Shown here piece by piece: positions 55,708 through 64,000 of a DNA stretch of 64,000 nt (position 1 is the first letter of the stretch; every line of letters begins with the position of its first letter). The notes under the pieces were generated by a model. The model searched no databases, had not been told where the DNA came from, and saw only the letters and a program-made list of their open reading frames with translations. Both the position numbers and the translations under genes were made by a program. The stretch is from positions 1 through 64,000 of IMG/VR virus record IMGVR_UViG_3300032214_001462. One strand, given 5' to 3'. This DNA comes from a virus.

Positions 55708-56019
55708 ATGGAAGAGCAAATCCCACCCAGCCAAGCAATACCTAGCTTTGAAGGTAAGATCACGCCGGAGCAGCTGGCAGAAATGAAGGCAAGAGCACGT
55801 GAGCTTGCAATTCAACAAACCTTGGCGCAACAGGCGGCACTACAGGCAAGCCAGCCACAGCAACCACAACAACCACAGTTTGTTTACGTAAGGCGCAACT
55901 TAACAGTTGCTGAAATTCTGTTGGTATTCCTCATTTCTTTGGGAATTGTAACAGGAATTCAATGGTCTTGGAACATGCTTTCAAATGTATTGCCAAGGAT
56001 TGAAGTAAAGGTTCGTTAA
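55708..56019 (+). CDS. Conserved cyanophage single-pass membrane protein
   Basis: 103 residues, starting MEEQIPPSQAIPSFEG, with ITPEQLAEMKARARELAIQQ, a Gln/Pro linker and a C-terminal helix LTVAEILLVFLISLGIVTGI. The combination recurs in cyanophages near fibre genes. Could be a holin or a virion membrane protein; unresolved. The frame extends to 55678 but this ATG matches the conserved start. Confidence 0.6.
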   Translation: MEEQIPPSQAIPSFEGKITPEQLAEMKARARELAIQQTLAQQAALQASQPQQPQQPQFVYVRRNLTVAEILLVFLISLGIVTGIQWSWNMLSNVLPRIEVKVR

Positions 56020-56064
56020 ATAAGACGAACTATAATTAGGAGAAAGAGTTGCGCAGTAAAGTAG

Positions 56065-57369
56065 GTGTCAAACAGGAGAATTTCTGAATTTCCGTCAATT
56101 AACGGAATTCAAATTGTTGATCAGGATCTTCTGACCTTGGTTGACGTTTTCGAAGCGGACCCTACGCTGCGCAATAAAAAAATTACGTTTACTGAATTTA
56201 GAAATTACCTAGATCAATACTATACAAATACATCAGGAACAACTTTCAATGGTAATGTCGTCATCAATGGCGACCTTACGGTAACAGGTACTACCTCTAT
56301 TGGTGATATCACCTTTACGGATCTTGTAACCTTTAGTGGCGTTATTGTACAAAACAGTTTATACGCCTCTGGTACCGTAGGTGCATCTAGCGTTACAGGC
56401 GACAGTGCAATCTTTACAAACTTTGTTGCTGGTACCGGGCGCTTTTTAAACGAGGTATCAGGACAAGTCATAACAGGCAATACGATCAGGGCAACAAACA
56501 TAACAGGAGTATCTGGGGTATTTACCACTTCTGTTACAAGCTCACTCGTTAATGCCACAACAGTTCAGGCGAACGTTGTTAACAGCGTCTCCGGCATTTT
56601 CACATCACAAATCTCTGGCGCCACCGTTACAGGAGATACGGTCAGAGCAACTAGCATAACTGGCGTATCAGGCGTCTTTACTCAAAACCTATTCGGTGCC
56701 ACAGTAACCGGAAATACGGTTGCTGCTACAACCGGTACATTTAGGAACGTAACCACCAGTGGTCAAGTAGTACAAGATACATTAACAGTATCAGGGTTTC
56801 TTAATGTACCAGGCTCGGGTCAGTTTAATACACTCACAGGCACTAGCGCAGGCTTTGCAACTGTTACTGGTCAAGTAGTAACAGGAATAACTGCAAACTT
56901 TGTTTCAGGTATTTTTACAAATTCTTTATCTGGCACAACTGTAACTGGAAACGTAATCAATGCAGCGACATTAAACGCAGTTAGCGGTGTATTTACCACG
57001 CGTGTTTCAGGAACAACTGTCACTGGTAATCAACTGTACTTCACTTCTGGAACGTTCCAGAATCTTAATGCCACCAACATGACGTTCGGTGGGGACCAAA
57101 CAATTAGCGGTTCTTTTACAGTTCTTGGAGCCGGCTCTTATGGATCTGGGCTTTTAATTACGGGTGGCATCAGTGGAGATTCAGCTAGTTTTACAACGGT
57201 ATCCGGACAGACAGTAACCGGAGAGACTGGTTTATTTACAAATATAACTGGAAGTACAGTCACAATTACAACTCCATCTGGAGCAACGCCAGCACTTATC
57301 TGCTCAGGTGTGGTATCAGGAAGCACAAGTGGTTTTGTAATTAAAGGCCCACTAATTGTTCTTCCTTGA
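56065..57369 (+). CDS. Tail fibre with VTG/SGVF repeats
   Basis: 434 residues, GTG start. The N-terminal 60 residues (ISEFPSINGIQIVDQDLLTL, FRNYLDQYY) are an attachment-like domain. From about 65 to 420 the protein is made of short repeats of the form SGVFT-x(2-5)-SG-x-TVTGN, typical of trimeric beta-helical fibres. TATAAT at 56031. It shares the repeat type with the next gene, so both may belong to one fibre. Probably host recognition. Confidence 0.75.
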   Translation: MSNRRISEFPSINGIQIVDQDLLTLVDVFEADPTLRNKKITFTEFRNYLDQYYTNTSGTTFNGNVVINGDLTVTGTTSIGDITFTDLVTFSGVIVQNSLYASGTVGASSVTGDSAIFTNFVAGTGRFLNEVSGQVITGNTIRATNITGVSGVFTTSVTSSLVNATTVQANVVNSVSGIFTSQISGATVTGDTVRATSITGVSGVFTQNLFGATVTGNTVAATTGTFRNVTTSGQVVQDTLTVSGFLNVPGSGQFNTLTGTSAGFATVTGQVVTGITANFVSGIFTNSLSGTTVTGNVINAATLNAVSGVFTTRVSGTTVTGNQLYFTSGTFQNLNATNMTFGGDQTISGSFTVLGAGSYGSGLLITGGISGDSASFTTVSGQTVTGETGLFTNITGSTVTITTPSGATPALICSGVVSGSTSGFVIKGPLIVLP

Positions 57370-57409
57370 GTTAATGGAATCCATTTAAAATAATAAAAAG
57401 GGTAACAAA

Positions 57410-59425
57410 ATGAATTACGGTACCATCAAAGTTGATCAAATTACATTTACTAATGCTGGCGTCGACGATACGTTGACTGTTTCTGGCATCATGCAGTCGA
57501 TGTCAGGCAGCATGACTGTAACTGGCACCGTTCAAGGCGAGACAATTATTGGTACGAGTACTGTTTCAGGTGCAACTGTAACTGGAAATATAGGTCAGTT
57601 TACTGTAATTACGGGAGGCTCTGCTGGCTTTACCACAATTACAGGTACTACCGTAACGGGAACGACTGCTAATTTTGTTAGTGGTGTTTTTTCAGCTGAG
57701 GTATCTGGATTAACAGTAAGGGGAACAACTGTTTCTGGTGCAACAGTCACAGGCGATGTAGGAAGTTTTGCCACCCTTACTGGTGGCGTCGTAACGTTAA
57801 CTTCTGGCGTTTTTGGTGCAGGCACTGCAGCCCTGCCAAGTATCTCATTTAGTGGTGATCCCAACACTGGAATCTATAGCCCTGGTGCAGACCAAGTAGC
57901 CATCAGCACTGCTGGGTCTGGCAGGTTTTTTGTCAGCGACACAAAAGTTCAAGTCAGTAATCCGGGTAATACTGCTGAGTTTGATGTAGGTGCTGGTGCA
58001 ACTGGAAATAACTTTGCGGTTGTCAACCTAATTGGAGATACAACCTATCCAACCTTTGGTTTACGAATAATACGTATTAACGCAGGAGCAAATGCAGATA
58101 GTCAAATCAACCATAGGGGAACTGGCCCGCTTGCGCTAAATGCAATAGACGCTGGAAATATCCAATTCAAGACAACCAACACCGAACGCCTGCGCATCAC
58201 CTCGGCAGGGCTTGTAGGCATAGGGACCAGTTCGCCTGATAACCTACTATCCGTTCGGTCTACATCTGAAGTCATTAATTACACAGCCGCAGACTTTAGA
58301 AGCAACGCTGCGGGAACCGGACTATCCAACACTTATATAAAACTAGAAAAGGGGAGCGGCTTTGGCGGAGCAATCGGCGGTTTTATTGAGCAAGGTGTTG
58401 GCTCCGGCCTAAAACTTTCGACATTAAACTCTGGAACGATTTCAGATGTAGTTGTTATACGAGATACAGGCCGTGTAGGGATTGGCACTACGAGCCCTGG
58501 CAATACACTAGACATCTCGCCCGGCTCAGCAGGAGATGTACTGCGCATCCGTGGTGGTACTGGCGGTACATCTATTGTTCAATTTACTGATAATACGGCA
58601 TCGGCTCAATGGGGTACTATTGCTACTACCTCTAGCTCTGCTGATTTAACGCATAGTTCTGTCGTTCGATTTTTAACGGCATCCTCCGAACGCGCCCGCA
58701 TCGACAGCTCCGGCAGGCTCTTAGTTGGTACGTCTACTAGCACCAACGTTATCGGTGTTGAGTCTGGACTACAGGTTCAAGGAACAGGAGCAGGCTCTTT
58801 TATCACCTCAGCAAGGTGGGCAAACAGCGCAGATAACCCAGGCTTCTTATTCGCAAAATCCCGTGGAGCTTCGGTCGGCACAAGAGGCGTTGTATCAAAT
58901 GGAGACGCTCTTGGCATTCTTTATTTCACTGGTGACGATGGTACAAACTTTGTCCAAGCAGCAACTATTCAAGCCAGTGTAGACGGCACCCCTGGCGCTA
59001 ATGACATGCCAGGCCGACTAGTGTTCTCCACTACTGCGGATGGGGCGAGTTCTCCGACGGAGCGGATGCGCATTGCACAAAATGGTGTTATCACGATTCA
59101 AAATGGTGCTGTTGCTGTTATCGGTACACTTACAGATGCAGCTACAATCACACCAGACCTAGCAGCAGATTGTAATTTTACAGTCACACTCGGTGGTAGT
59201 CGTACCATTGCTAACCCCACTAATATCACAGCTGGTCAAAGTGGTTCTATCTTCATTGTGCAAGATGCCACTGGATCACGTACACTGAGCTGGGGTAGCT
59301 ATTGGGATTTCCCTGGTGGTACAGCTCCTACACTATCAACAGCTGCTAATGCTATTGATCGTGTGGATTATATTGTTCGCAGTGCTACATCAATTCACAC
59401 TGTCTTTACTGCTAATTATTCCTGA
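57410..59425 (+). CDS. Tail fibre protein
   Basis: 671 residues. Residues 20-130 carry the same TVTG repeats as the previous fibre. The middle has two GIGTSSP/GIGTTSP motifs and RARIDSSGRLLVGTS, a pattern common in cyanophage fibres. The C-terminal domain (DLAADCNFTVTLGGSRTIAN, then GSRTLSWGSYWDF) is a well known fibre tip. Probably a receptor-binding or distal fibre subunit. Confidence 0.8.
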   Translation: MNYGTIKVDQITFTNAGVDDTLTVSGIMQSMSGSMTVTGTVQGETIIGTSTVSGATVTGNIGQFTVITGGSAGFTTITGTTVTGTTANFVSGVFSAEVSGLTVRGTTVSGATVTGDVGSFATLTGGVVTLTSGVFGAGTAALPSISFSGDPNTGIYSPGADQVAISTAGSGRFFVSDTKVQVSNPGNTAEFDVGAGATGNNFAVVNLIGDTTYPTFGLRIIRINAGANADSQINHRGTGPLALNAIDAGNIQFKTTNTERLRITSAGLVGIGTSSPDNLLSVRSTSEVINYTAADFRSNAAGTGLSNTYIKLEKGSGFGGAIGGFIEQGVGSGLKLSTLNSGTISDVVVIRDTGRVGIGTTSPGNTLDISPGSAGDVLRIRGGTGGTSIVQFTDNTASAQWGTIATTSSSADLTHSSVVRFLTASSERARIDSSGRLLVGTSTSTNVIGVESGLQVQGTGAGSFITSARWANSADNPGFLFAKSRGASVGTRGVVSNGDALGILYFTGDDGTNFVQAATIQASVDGTPGANDMPGRLVFSTTADGASSPTERMRIAQNGVITIQNGAVAVIGTLTDAATITPDLAADCNFTVTLGGSRTIANPTNITAGQSGSIFIVQDATGSRTLSWGSYWDFPGGTAPTLSTAANAIDRVDYIVRSATSIHTVFTANYS

Positions 59426-59440
59426 TTAGAGAGAAATATC

Positions 59441-61864
59441 ATGGCCCTTTTTCACGACAGTGCAATCGTTGGTGCAAGCGGACAAGCTGGTGGTGCACAA
59501 TATAAAATTGAGCGCAGCCTGAGGTTTAACTCAGCGGACTCGGCGTACCTCAACCGCACACCAGCATCAGCGGGCAACAGGAAGACGTGGACTTGGAGTG
59601 GGTGGGTCAAAAGAAGTGCGGTTGGCTCCGGCGACCAAATGCTTTTTTCGACTGGCACTACTGGGGCTACCACATCGGCCGTCATCTTTTTTAGAAACGA
59701 TGCTTTTGTATTCTCTACTCTTTCCGCCGACATCTTAGCCACATCTGCTCTGTTTCGTGACCCTTCCGCTTGGTATCACTTCGTTGTCTTATTTGATTCT
59801 ACGCAAGCTGCTGCCTCGGCTCGGCTTCGCTTTTTTGTGAACGGATCAGAAATTAGCCAGTTCTCCATCGATGCTCGGTTGACGCAAATCTCTCAAAATA
59901 CGGATTACGGGTTTAATCTTAATCAAGTGCACGAGATAGGTCGTTTTACATTTGATAGCTCTCGCTATTTGAACGGTTACCTCGCGGACGTTCACTTCAT
60001 CGACGGCCAAGCCCTAACTCCCACGAGCTTCGGCGAGTTTGATACCAATAACATCTGGCAGCCCAAGGCATACACCGGCACCTACGGCACTAACGGGTTC
60101 CAACTTAAGTTTGCTGATAACAGCAACAACACTGCCACCACACTCGGTAAAGACACCAGCGGCAACGGCAATAACTGGACACCAAATAACCTCAGCGTGA
60201 CGGCTGGTGCTGGTAACGATTCGCTGGTAGATAGCCCGACGAACTACGGCACCGACACAGCCGCTGGCGGTGAGGTGAGGGGGAATTATTGCACTCTGAA
60301 TCCGCTTGCAAAAGGTTCTGCACTGACGCTATCAAATGGCAATCTAGACTTAAGTGATAGCGGCAGCGCGTCTCCAGTAGTAGGCAGTACGTTTGCTGTA
60401 AACTCCGGCAAATGGTATTATGAAGTCACGCTTGGAAACCAATTTTCATATATTGGTTTATCTGCGCCTACAGTTTTATCTACCTCTGTAAGTTTTCTTG
60501 GTGCTATATCTGGTCAGATAGTATTTAACACTGGCACAACCTCATTTAGTTGGATAGATGGGGTTGTGTATAACTACTCAACTGCATCATCATGTACTAC
60601 AGGTGATGTAATAGGTGTGGCGTTAAACTTTGATACCGGCGTACTTACATTTTACAAGAACGGTGTAAGTCAAGGACAATTTGGAACAAATGTATTAACT
60701 GGTCGGACATTAACTCCAGCATTTAAATCGAATACGTCTACATCCGCGTCATTTAATTTCGGCCAACGCACCTTCGCCTACCCGCTAAGCGGATTCAAAG
60801 CACTCTGCACACAAAACCTGCCCACACCCACCATCACCAATGGTGCCACCGTCTTTGACGCCAAGCTCTACACCGGAAACGGCAGCACGCAAACCATTAG
60901 TGGGCTAGGGTTCTCGCCGGATTTTGTATGGCTAAAAGCACGAAATAACAGTTTTGTTCACGGCTTATTTGACACGGTGAGAGGGGCTTCAAGGTTCCTT
61001 GTTTCAAACAGTACAGTCGCAGAGCTTGTTAACGAGGTAGATGGATTCCTGTCTGCTTTTAACTCTGACGGATTCACTCTTTCTGCGGGCACCAACTCTT
61101 CAAATACGTTCAACTCAAATGCAGGCACACAAGTTGCCTGGTGCTGGGACGCGGGCAGCTCTACCGTCACCAACACACAAGGCAGCATCACTAGTCAGGT
61201 GAGGGCAAATGCTAGTGCGGGGTTTTCGATTGCTACTTTTACAGGACCAACATCAGGCACAAGCACTGTTGGGCATGGATTAAATATTGCTCCAGGGCTG
61301 ATCATTACCAAAGTAAGAAACTTAACCGGAGGTGGTTGGGTTGTCTACCACTCAAGCATCGGAGCAACCGGCTCGTTGGCATTAAATTCAACAGCTGCAA
61401 CTGACACAAACATTGGTTATTACAACAACACTGCGCCCACGTCTTCTGTTTTCAGTCTTGGAAGTTTCTACGCAATTTCTCCTACTCCTTATGACTTTCT
61501 TGCCTACTGCTTCGCCCCAGTAGCCGGGTACTCTAGTTTCGGCAGCTACACCGGCAACGGCAGCACAGATGGGCCGTTTGTTTATACCGGATTTAGGCCG
61601 AAGTTTGTGCTCGTGAAAGGCAGCTCTACTGTTTCTGAATGGTGGATAAACGACTCAGTGAGGAGTGCCTACAACCAAACCGCAAACAATCTGGTGCCCA
61701 ATAGCTCTGCGGCAGAATACACGGCAAATGATTTTAATTCCATTGATATCCTGTCAAACGGATTCAAGATGCGAAATACCAACAACAGTTCAAATGCCAA
61801 TGGCAATACCTACATCTACGCCGCCTTCGCCGAATCACCCTTCCAGTTTTCTAGGGCGCGCTAG
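59441..61864 (+). CDS. LamG / SPRY-like tail adhesin
   Basis: 807 residues. Residues 25-190 form a concanavalin/LamG-like domain (TWTWSGWVKRSAVGSGDQ, LNGYLADVHFIDGQALTP). Residues 285-440 are SPRY-like (GKWYYEVTLGNQFSYIGL, GVLTFYKNGVSQGQFG). The final 330 residues hold repeated FDTVRGA- and AWCWDAG-type blocks seen in phage adhesins. Likely carbohydrate-binding on the host surface. Confidence 0.75.
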   Translation: MALFHDSAIVGASGQAGGAQYKIERSLRFNSADSAYLNRTPASAGNRKTWTWSGWVKRSAVGSGDQMLFSTGTTGATTSAVIFFRNDAFVFSTLSADILATSALFRDPSAWYHFVVLFDSTQAAASARLRFFVNGSEISQFSIDARLTQISQNTDYGFNLNQVHEIGRFTFDSSRYLNGYLADVHFIDGQALTPTSFGEFDTNNIWQPKAYTGTYGTNGFQLKFADNSNNTATTLGKDTSGNGNNWTPNNLSVTAGAGNDSLVDSPTNYGTDTAAGGEVRGNYCTLNPLAKGSALTLSNGNLDLSDSGSASPVVGSTFAVNSGKWYYEVTLGNQFSYIGLSAPTVLSTSVSFLGAISGQIVFNTGTTSFSWIDGVVYNYSTASSCTTGDVIGVALNFDTGVLTFYKNGVSQGQFGTNVLTGRTLTPAFKSNTSTSASFNFGQRTFAYPLSGFKALCTQNLPTPTITNGATVFDAKLYTGNGSTQTISGLGFSPDFVWLKARNNSFVHGLFDTVRGASRFLVSNSTVAELVNEVDGFLSAFNSDGFTLSAGTNSSNTFNSNAGTQVAWCWDAGSSTVTNTQGSITSQVRANASAGFSIATFTGPTSGTSTVGHGLNIAPGLIITKVRNLTGGGWVVYHSSIGATGSLALNSTAATDTNIGYYNNTAPTSSVFSLGSFYAISPTPYDFLAYCFAPVAGYSSFGSYTGNGSTDGPFVYTGFRPKFVLVKGSSTVSEWWINDSVRSAYNQTANNLVPNSSAAEYTANDFNSIDILSNGFKMRNTNNSSNANGNTYIYAAFAESPFQFSRAR

Positions 61865-61928
61865 TAGTGACCACCTCTTCTCTTGCTTAAAAGGGATAAG
61901 TTAAAATAAAGAAAATAGTCCTATAAAT

Positions 61929-62426
61929 ATGTTCATCCTGGATGGAAAGCCACTCTCTCCTGATGTGGCTTTTACACATGACGATATACAATATCCCGCT
62001 AATTGGTTACGTTTAAGTACACCAGAAGAGCGGGAAGCCATTGGCATCACAGAAGTTCCTGATCCCGCTCCCTACGATCAGCGTTTCTACTGGGGCTATG
62101 ACAGTGATGGGAACCTCATCCCTAAGGACCACACCCAGCTGGTGGAGCAGTGGACGCAACAAACACGCCAAACTGCTAATACACTTCTGTTCCCAAGTGA
62201 TTGGATGATCATTCGAGAAGCTGATAACGGCATCGCTGTTGATCCAAACTGGCGCACCTGGCGGGAAAACGTACGTTTAGCAGCAGGCAGCAAGAATTTT
62301 GAAATTGAAGCAACAACTGCAACAGATGAGTTGGCTGCTTACATTACGGGCGTTGATTATCCCACCTGGCCGCCAAGTCCAGATGCACCTGTTGTAGAAG
62401 AACCTACCGTCACGACAGAGAACTAA
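61929..62426 (+). CDS. Tail-fibre-linked protein, possible chaperone
   Basis: 165 residues. The second half has LLFPSDWMIIREADNGIAVD and WRTWRENVRLAAG, a pattern of proteins encoded directly after tail fibres (fibre assembly type). Such proteins may trim or chaperone fibres. TAAAAT at 61902. Confidence 0.6.
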   Translation: MFILDGKPLSPDVAFTHDDIQYPANWLRLSTPEEREAIGITEVPDPAPYDQRFYWGYDSDGNLIPKDHTQLVEQWTQQTRQTANTLLFPSDWMIIREADNGIAVDPNWRTWRENVRLAAGSKNFEIEATTATDELAAYITGVDYPTWPPSPDAPVVEEPTVTTEN

Positions 62427-62471
62427 AAACACTTATTGAATATTGTCGTAAAATAATAAAAAACATTAGCC

Positions 62472-62795
62472 ATGGCTAACACACTTTGGGATATTGCTCA
62501 GCTTGAGCGTCATCTTCCTGATGGTGATACCTGTCCAGATGGTGCTGTCTACACTGCACACTGGACGGCATCCCTGGAAGAAAACGGTGAATCAGCCAGT
62601 TGTTATGGCTCCGTTGGTTTTAGTGCTCCTGATCCGGATACCTTTGTACCTTTCAGCCAGCTCACCAAAGAAGAAGTCATCAACTGGGTATTTGAAGCCT
62701 TGGGACCAGATCAAATTGTTACCATTGAAGAAGGTCTTTACAACCAAATCCAACAAAAGATCAACCCAACTTCAGAAACTGGTGTACCTTGGTAA
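62472..62795 (+). CDS. Conserved cyanophage hypothetical protein
   Basis: 107 residues: ANTLWDIAQLERHLPDG, AHWTASLEENGESASCYGSV, TFVPFSQLTKEEVINWVFEA. A typical cyanophage protein of unknown function found near fibres. TAAAAT at 62449-62454. Confidence 0.65.
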   Translation: MANTLWDIAQLERHLPDGDTCPDGAVYTAHWTASLEENGESASCYGSVGFSAPDPDTFVPFSQLTKEEVINWVFEALGPDQIVTIEEGLYNQIQQKINPTSETGVPW

Positions 62796-62829
62796 TTTTT
62801 GTTATACTTTTTGAAGTTATTTGTTCGTT

Positions 62830-63015
62830 ATGGCTTGCAAAAAGTCTGAGTTAGTGAGCGCCATCAATTCATTTGGCTCTGCACGTGCTACCGGTGACGG
62901 TAACCTCATTGCTTTCTCTGCTAATCTCATCGGTCAATTGATTGATACGATTGAGTTTGCCCCAGAAGAGGAAGCAGTAGAAGACGCAGAAGTCAAAGAA
63001 GCCGTACCTGCTTGA
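62830..63015 (+). CDS. Small conserved protein (MACKKSELV type)
   Basis: 61 residues, beginning MACKKSELVSAINSFGSARA, with DGNLIAFSANLIGQLIDTIE and an acidic end. Familiar from cyanophage late regions; function unknown. Confidence 0.65.
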   Translation: MACKKSELVSAINSFGSARATGDGNLIAFSANLIGQLIDTIEFAPEEEAVEDAEVKEAVPA

Positions 63016-63025
63016 TTATTTAGTT

Positions 63026-63054
63026 GACCTAGAGTAATACAAAGGCTCTAGGTC
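63026..63054 (+). promoter_or_regulatory. Hairpin before the GH73/C39 lysin
   Basis: GACCTAGAG pairs with CTCTAGGTC (9 bp). The loop, TAATACAAAGG, displays AAAGG, the only Shine-Dalgarno-like sequence, 12 nt before the ATG. The hairpin could end upstream transcripts or gate translation. Confidence 0.5.
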
Positions 63055-63057
63055 GAT

Positions 63058-64000
63058 ATGGCAATCAAACTTAAGGATGCTGCTAAGTTTTTTGTAGAAG
63101 AAACACATCAAATCGCAGCATGGGATTGGCTCCAGTCTCGGGTTTCCACCGAAGACCTGGAGCTTTTTGCTGACAAATATCGCAATAAAGAAAAACCAAA
63201 CGCAGAATTAGCTAATACATGGGAAGGAGTTGTTGCAGCTGCTAAACAAGCAGGTAGCAAATGGCCCGAATGTGTTGCTGCCCAATGGGCACTTGAATCA
63301 GGGTGGGGTAAACACACCTCAGGTAAAAATAACTACTTTGGTTTGAAAGGATCAGGATCAGAAGTCAGTACACAAGAATTTATTAATGGCAAGTGGGTAA
63401 CAATCAAAGCTGGCTTCCTTGATTTTCCCGACTTACAAACCTGTGTTTGCTACTTAGTTGATCGCTGGTATAAAGATTTTGGTCGATTTAAAGGTGTCAA
63501 TCGCGCAACCAGTAGGAATGAATGCGCTCAGTTATTGGTCAAGGAAGGCTACGCCACTGATCCAGCTTATAGTACAAAATTAATACAGATCCTTGACAAT
63601 AAACTAGGCACACCTGGTGCCAACAGCAATGATGTAATCAATGAAAAAATACTTTCAGTTCCATATGAATATCAATTAGACAATAAATCTGGCAAGGGAT
63701 ACAGAGAGTGTTTTTCATCTACTTGCGCAATGATTGCTAAATATTATGGAAAAGTTAAATCAGACGATGAATACAATCAAATTCGCTCCAAGTATGGAGA
63801 CACAACTTCAAAAGATGCACAGCTAGCTGCACTGAGATCCTTGGGACTGAATGCAAAATTTATTACGAATGGCAATCCCGCGTTACTTGAAAATGAAATT
63901 AGGAACGGTAGACCAGTTGCAGTTGGTTGGTTACATCAAGGAGTAGTATCAAAACCAATTGGCGGTGGTCACTGGACTTGCTGCATTGGCTTTACGCCAA
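63058..64000 (+). CDS. Bifunctional lysin: GH73 glucosaminidase plus C39-type peptidase, 3' cut
   Basis: At least 314 residues; the frame runs off the window. Residues 60-190: KWPECVAAQWALESGWGKHT then SGKNNYFGLKG is the glucosaminidase (FlgJ-like GH73) core with catalytic Glu in LESGWG. Residues 205-314: VPYEYQ, then ECFSSTCAMIAKYYG with the likely catalytic Cys and GGHWTCC with the His is a C39-like peptidase. The enzyme would cut both glycan and peptide bonds. The placement after fibres suggests a virion-associated or second lysis enzyme. Confidence 0.75.
   Translation, partial: MAIKLKDAAKFFVEETHQIAAWDWLQSRVSTEDLELFADKYRNKEKPNAELANTWEGVVAAAKQAGSKWPECVAAQWALESGWGKHTSGKNNYFGLKGSGSEVSTQEFINGKWVTIKAGFLDFPDLQTCVCYLVDRWYKDFGRFKGVNRATSRNECAQLLVKEGYATDPAYSTKLIQILDNKLGTPGANSNDVINEKILSVPYEYQLDNKSGKGYRECFSSTCAMIAKYYGKVKSDDEYNQIRSKYGDTTSKDAQLAALRSLGLNAKFITNGNPALLENEIRNGRPVAVGWLHQGVVSKPIGGGHWTCCIGFTP

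Noticed and set aside
1-64000. Photosystem or carbon-metabolism auxiliary genes (psbA, psbD, hli, talC)
   Set aside because: None of their motifs were found in any frame of the window; only the NblA-like gene relates to photosynthesis.

Overview
The window looks like most of a tailed double-stranded DNA phage genome, truncated at both ends, that infects a picocyanobacterium of the Synechococcus/Cyanobium type. Phage identity rests on a large terminase, portal, major capsid protein, tail fibres, several cell-wall hydrolases, a T7-like family A DNA polymerase, ThyX, dCTP deaminase and two SSB-like proteins. The cyanobacterial host is inferred from a DUF4278 protein, an NblA-like (phycobilisome degradation) protein, a GC-rich three-gene cassette resembling picocyanobacterial open reading frames, and many small proteins of cyanophage type. 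There is no rRNA, CRISPR array or insertion sequence.

Layout. (1) 1-22.2 kb is almost entirely on the minus strand: a partial tail-type gene, then a dense early/replication arm of small genes with a Gp157-like protein, a SWIM zinc-finger protein, an SSB with acidic tail, DNA polymerase, a GP88-family protein, the GC-rich cassette, ThyX, an NrdR-like zinc ribbon, one tRNA, a PcfJ-like protein and about fifteen tiny genes. A plus-strand gene (5.3 kb) and a plus-strand pair (12.2-12.4 kb) interrupt it. (2) 21.5-22.3 kb is the divergent control region. (3) 22.3-51.7 kb is the plus-strand late arm: a run of Gly/Ala-rich membrane-type proteins (probable internal or ejection proteins), a tandem paralogue cluster, terminase, portal with a long overlapping gene, the capsid gene carrying a group I intron and an antisense HNH gene, decoration, neck and tail proteins, tail lysozyme, an integrase/excisionase-like remnant, a 1020-residue protein and a GH24 endolysin. 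(4) 51.7-55.7 kb is a mixed block: NblA-like gene, DUF3310 proteins, dCTP deaminase, a degenerate methyltransferase-like protein and HTH proteins, mostly minus strand. (5) 55.7-64 kb is plus strand again: membrane protein, fibres, LamG/SPRY-like adhesin, and a GH73 plus C39 lysin cut by the window end.

The most unusual feature is regulatory. Many leftward units are preceded by short inverted repeats of at least three families (A: six copies; B: three; C: three). In families A and B the stems change in a compensatory way between copies while loops and flanks stay fixed. Most of these units then have a CAACTCAACTC-type spacer before the start codon instead of a Shine-Dalgarno sequence. Late genes instead often carry a TATAAT/TAAAAT box 16-31 nt before the start. 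This could be a previously undescribed modular promoter or leader system.

Other striking points are the intron/HNH insertion at the start of the capsid gene, a 533-nt same-strand overlap at the end of the portal gene, a possible +1 frameshift at the third tandem paralogue, and a zinc-ribbon protein fused to its neighbour through a leader sequence. No helicase, primase, RNA polymerase or photosystem gene is visible here. All functional calls come from reading motifs; no database search was run.
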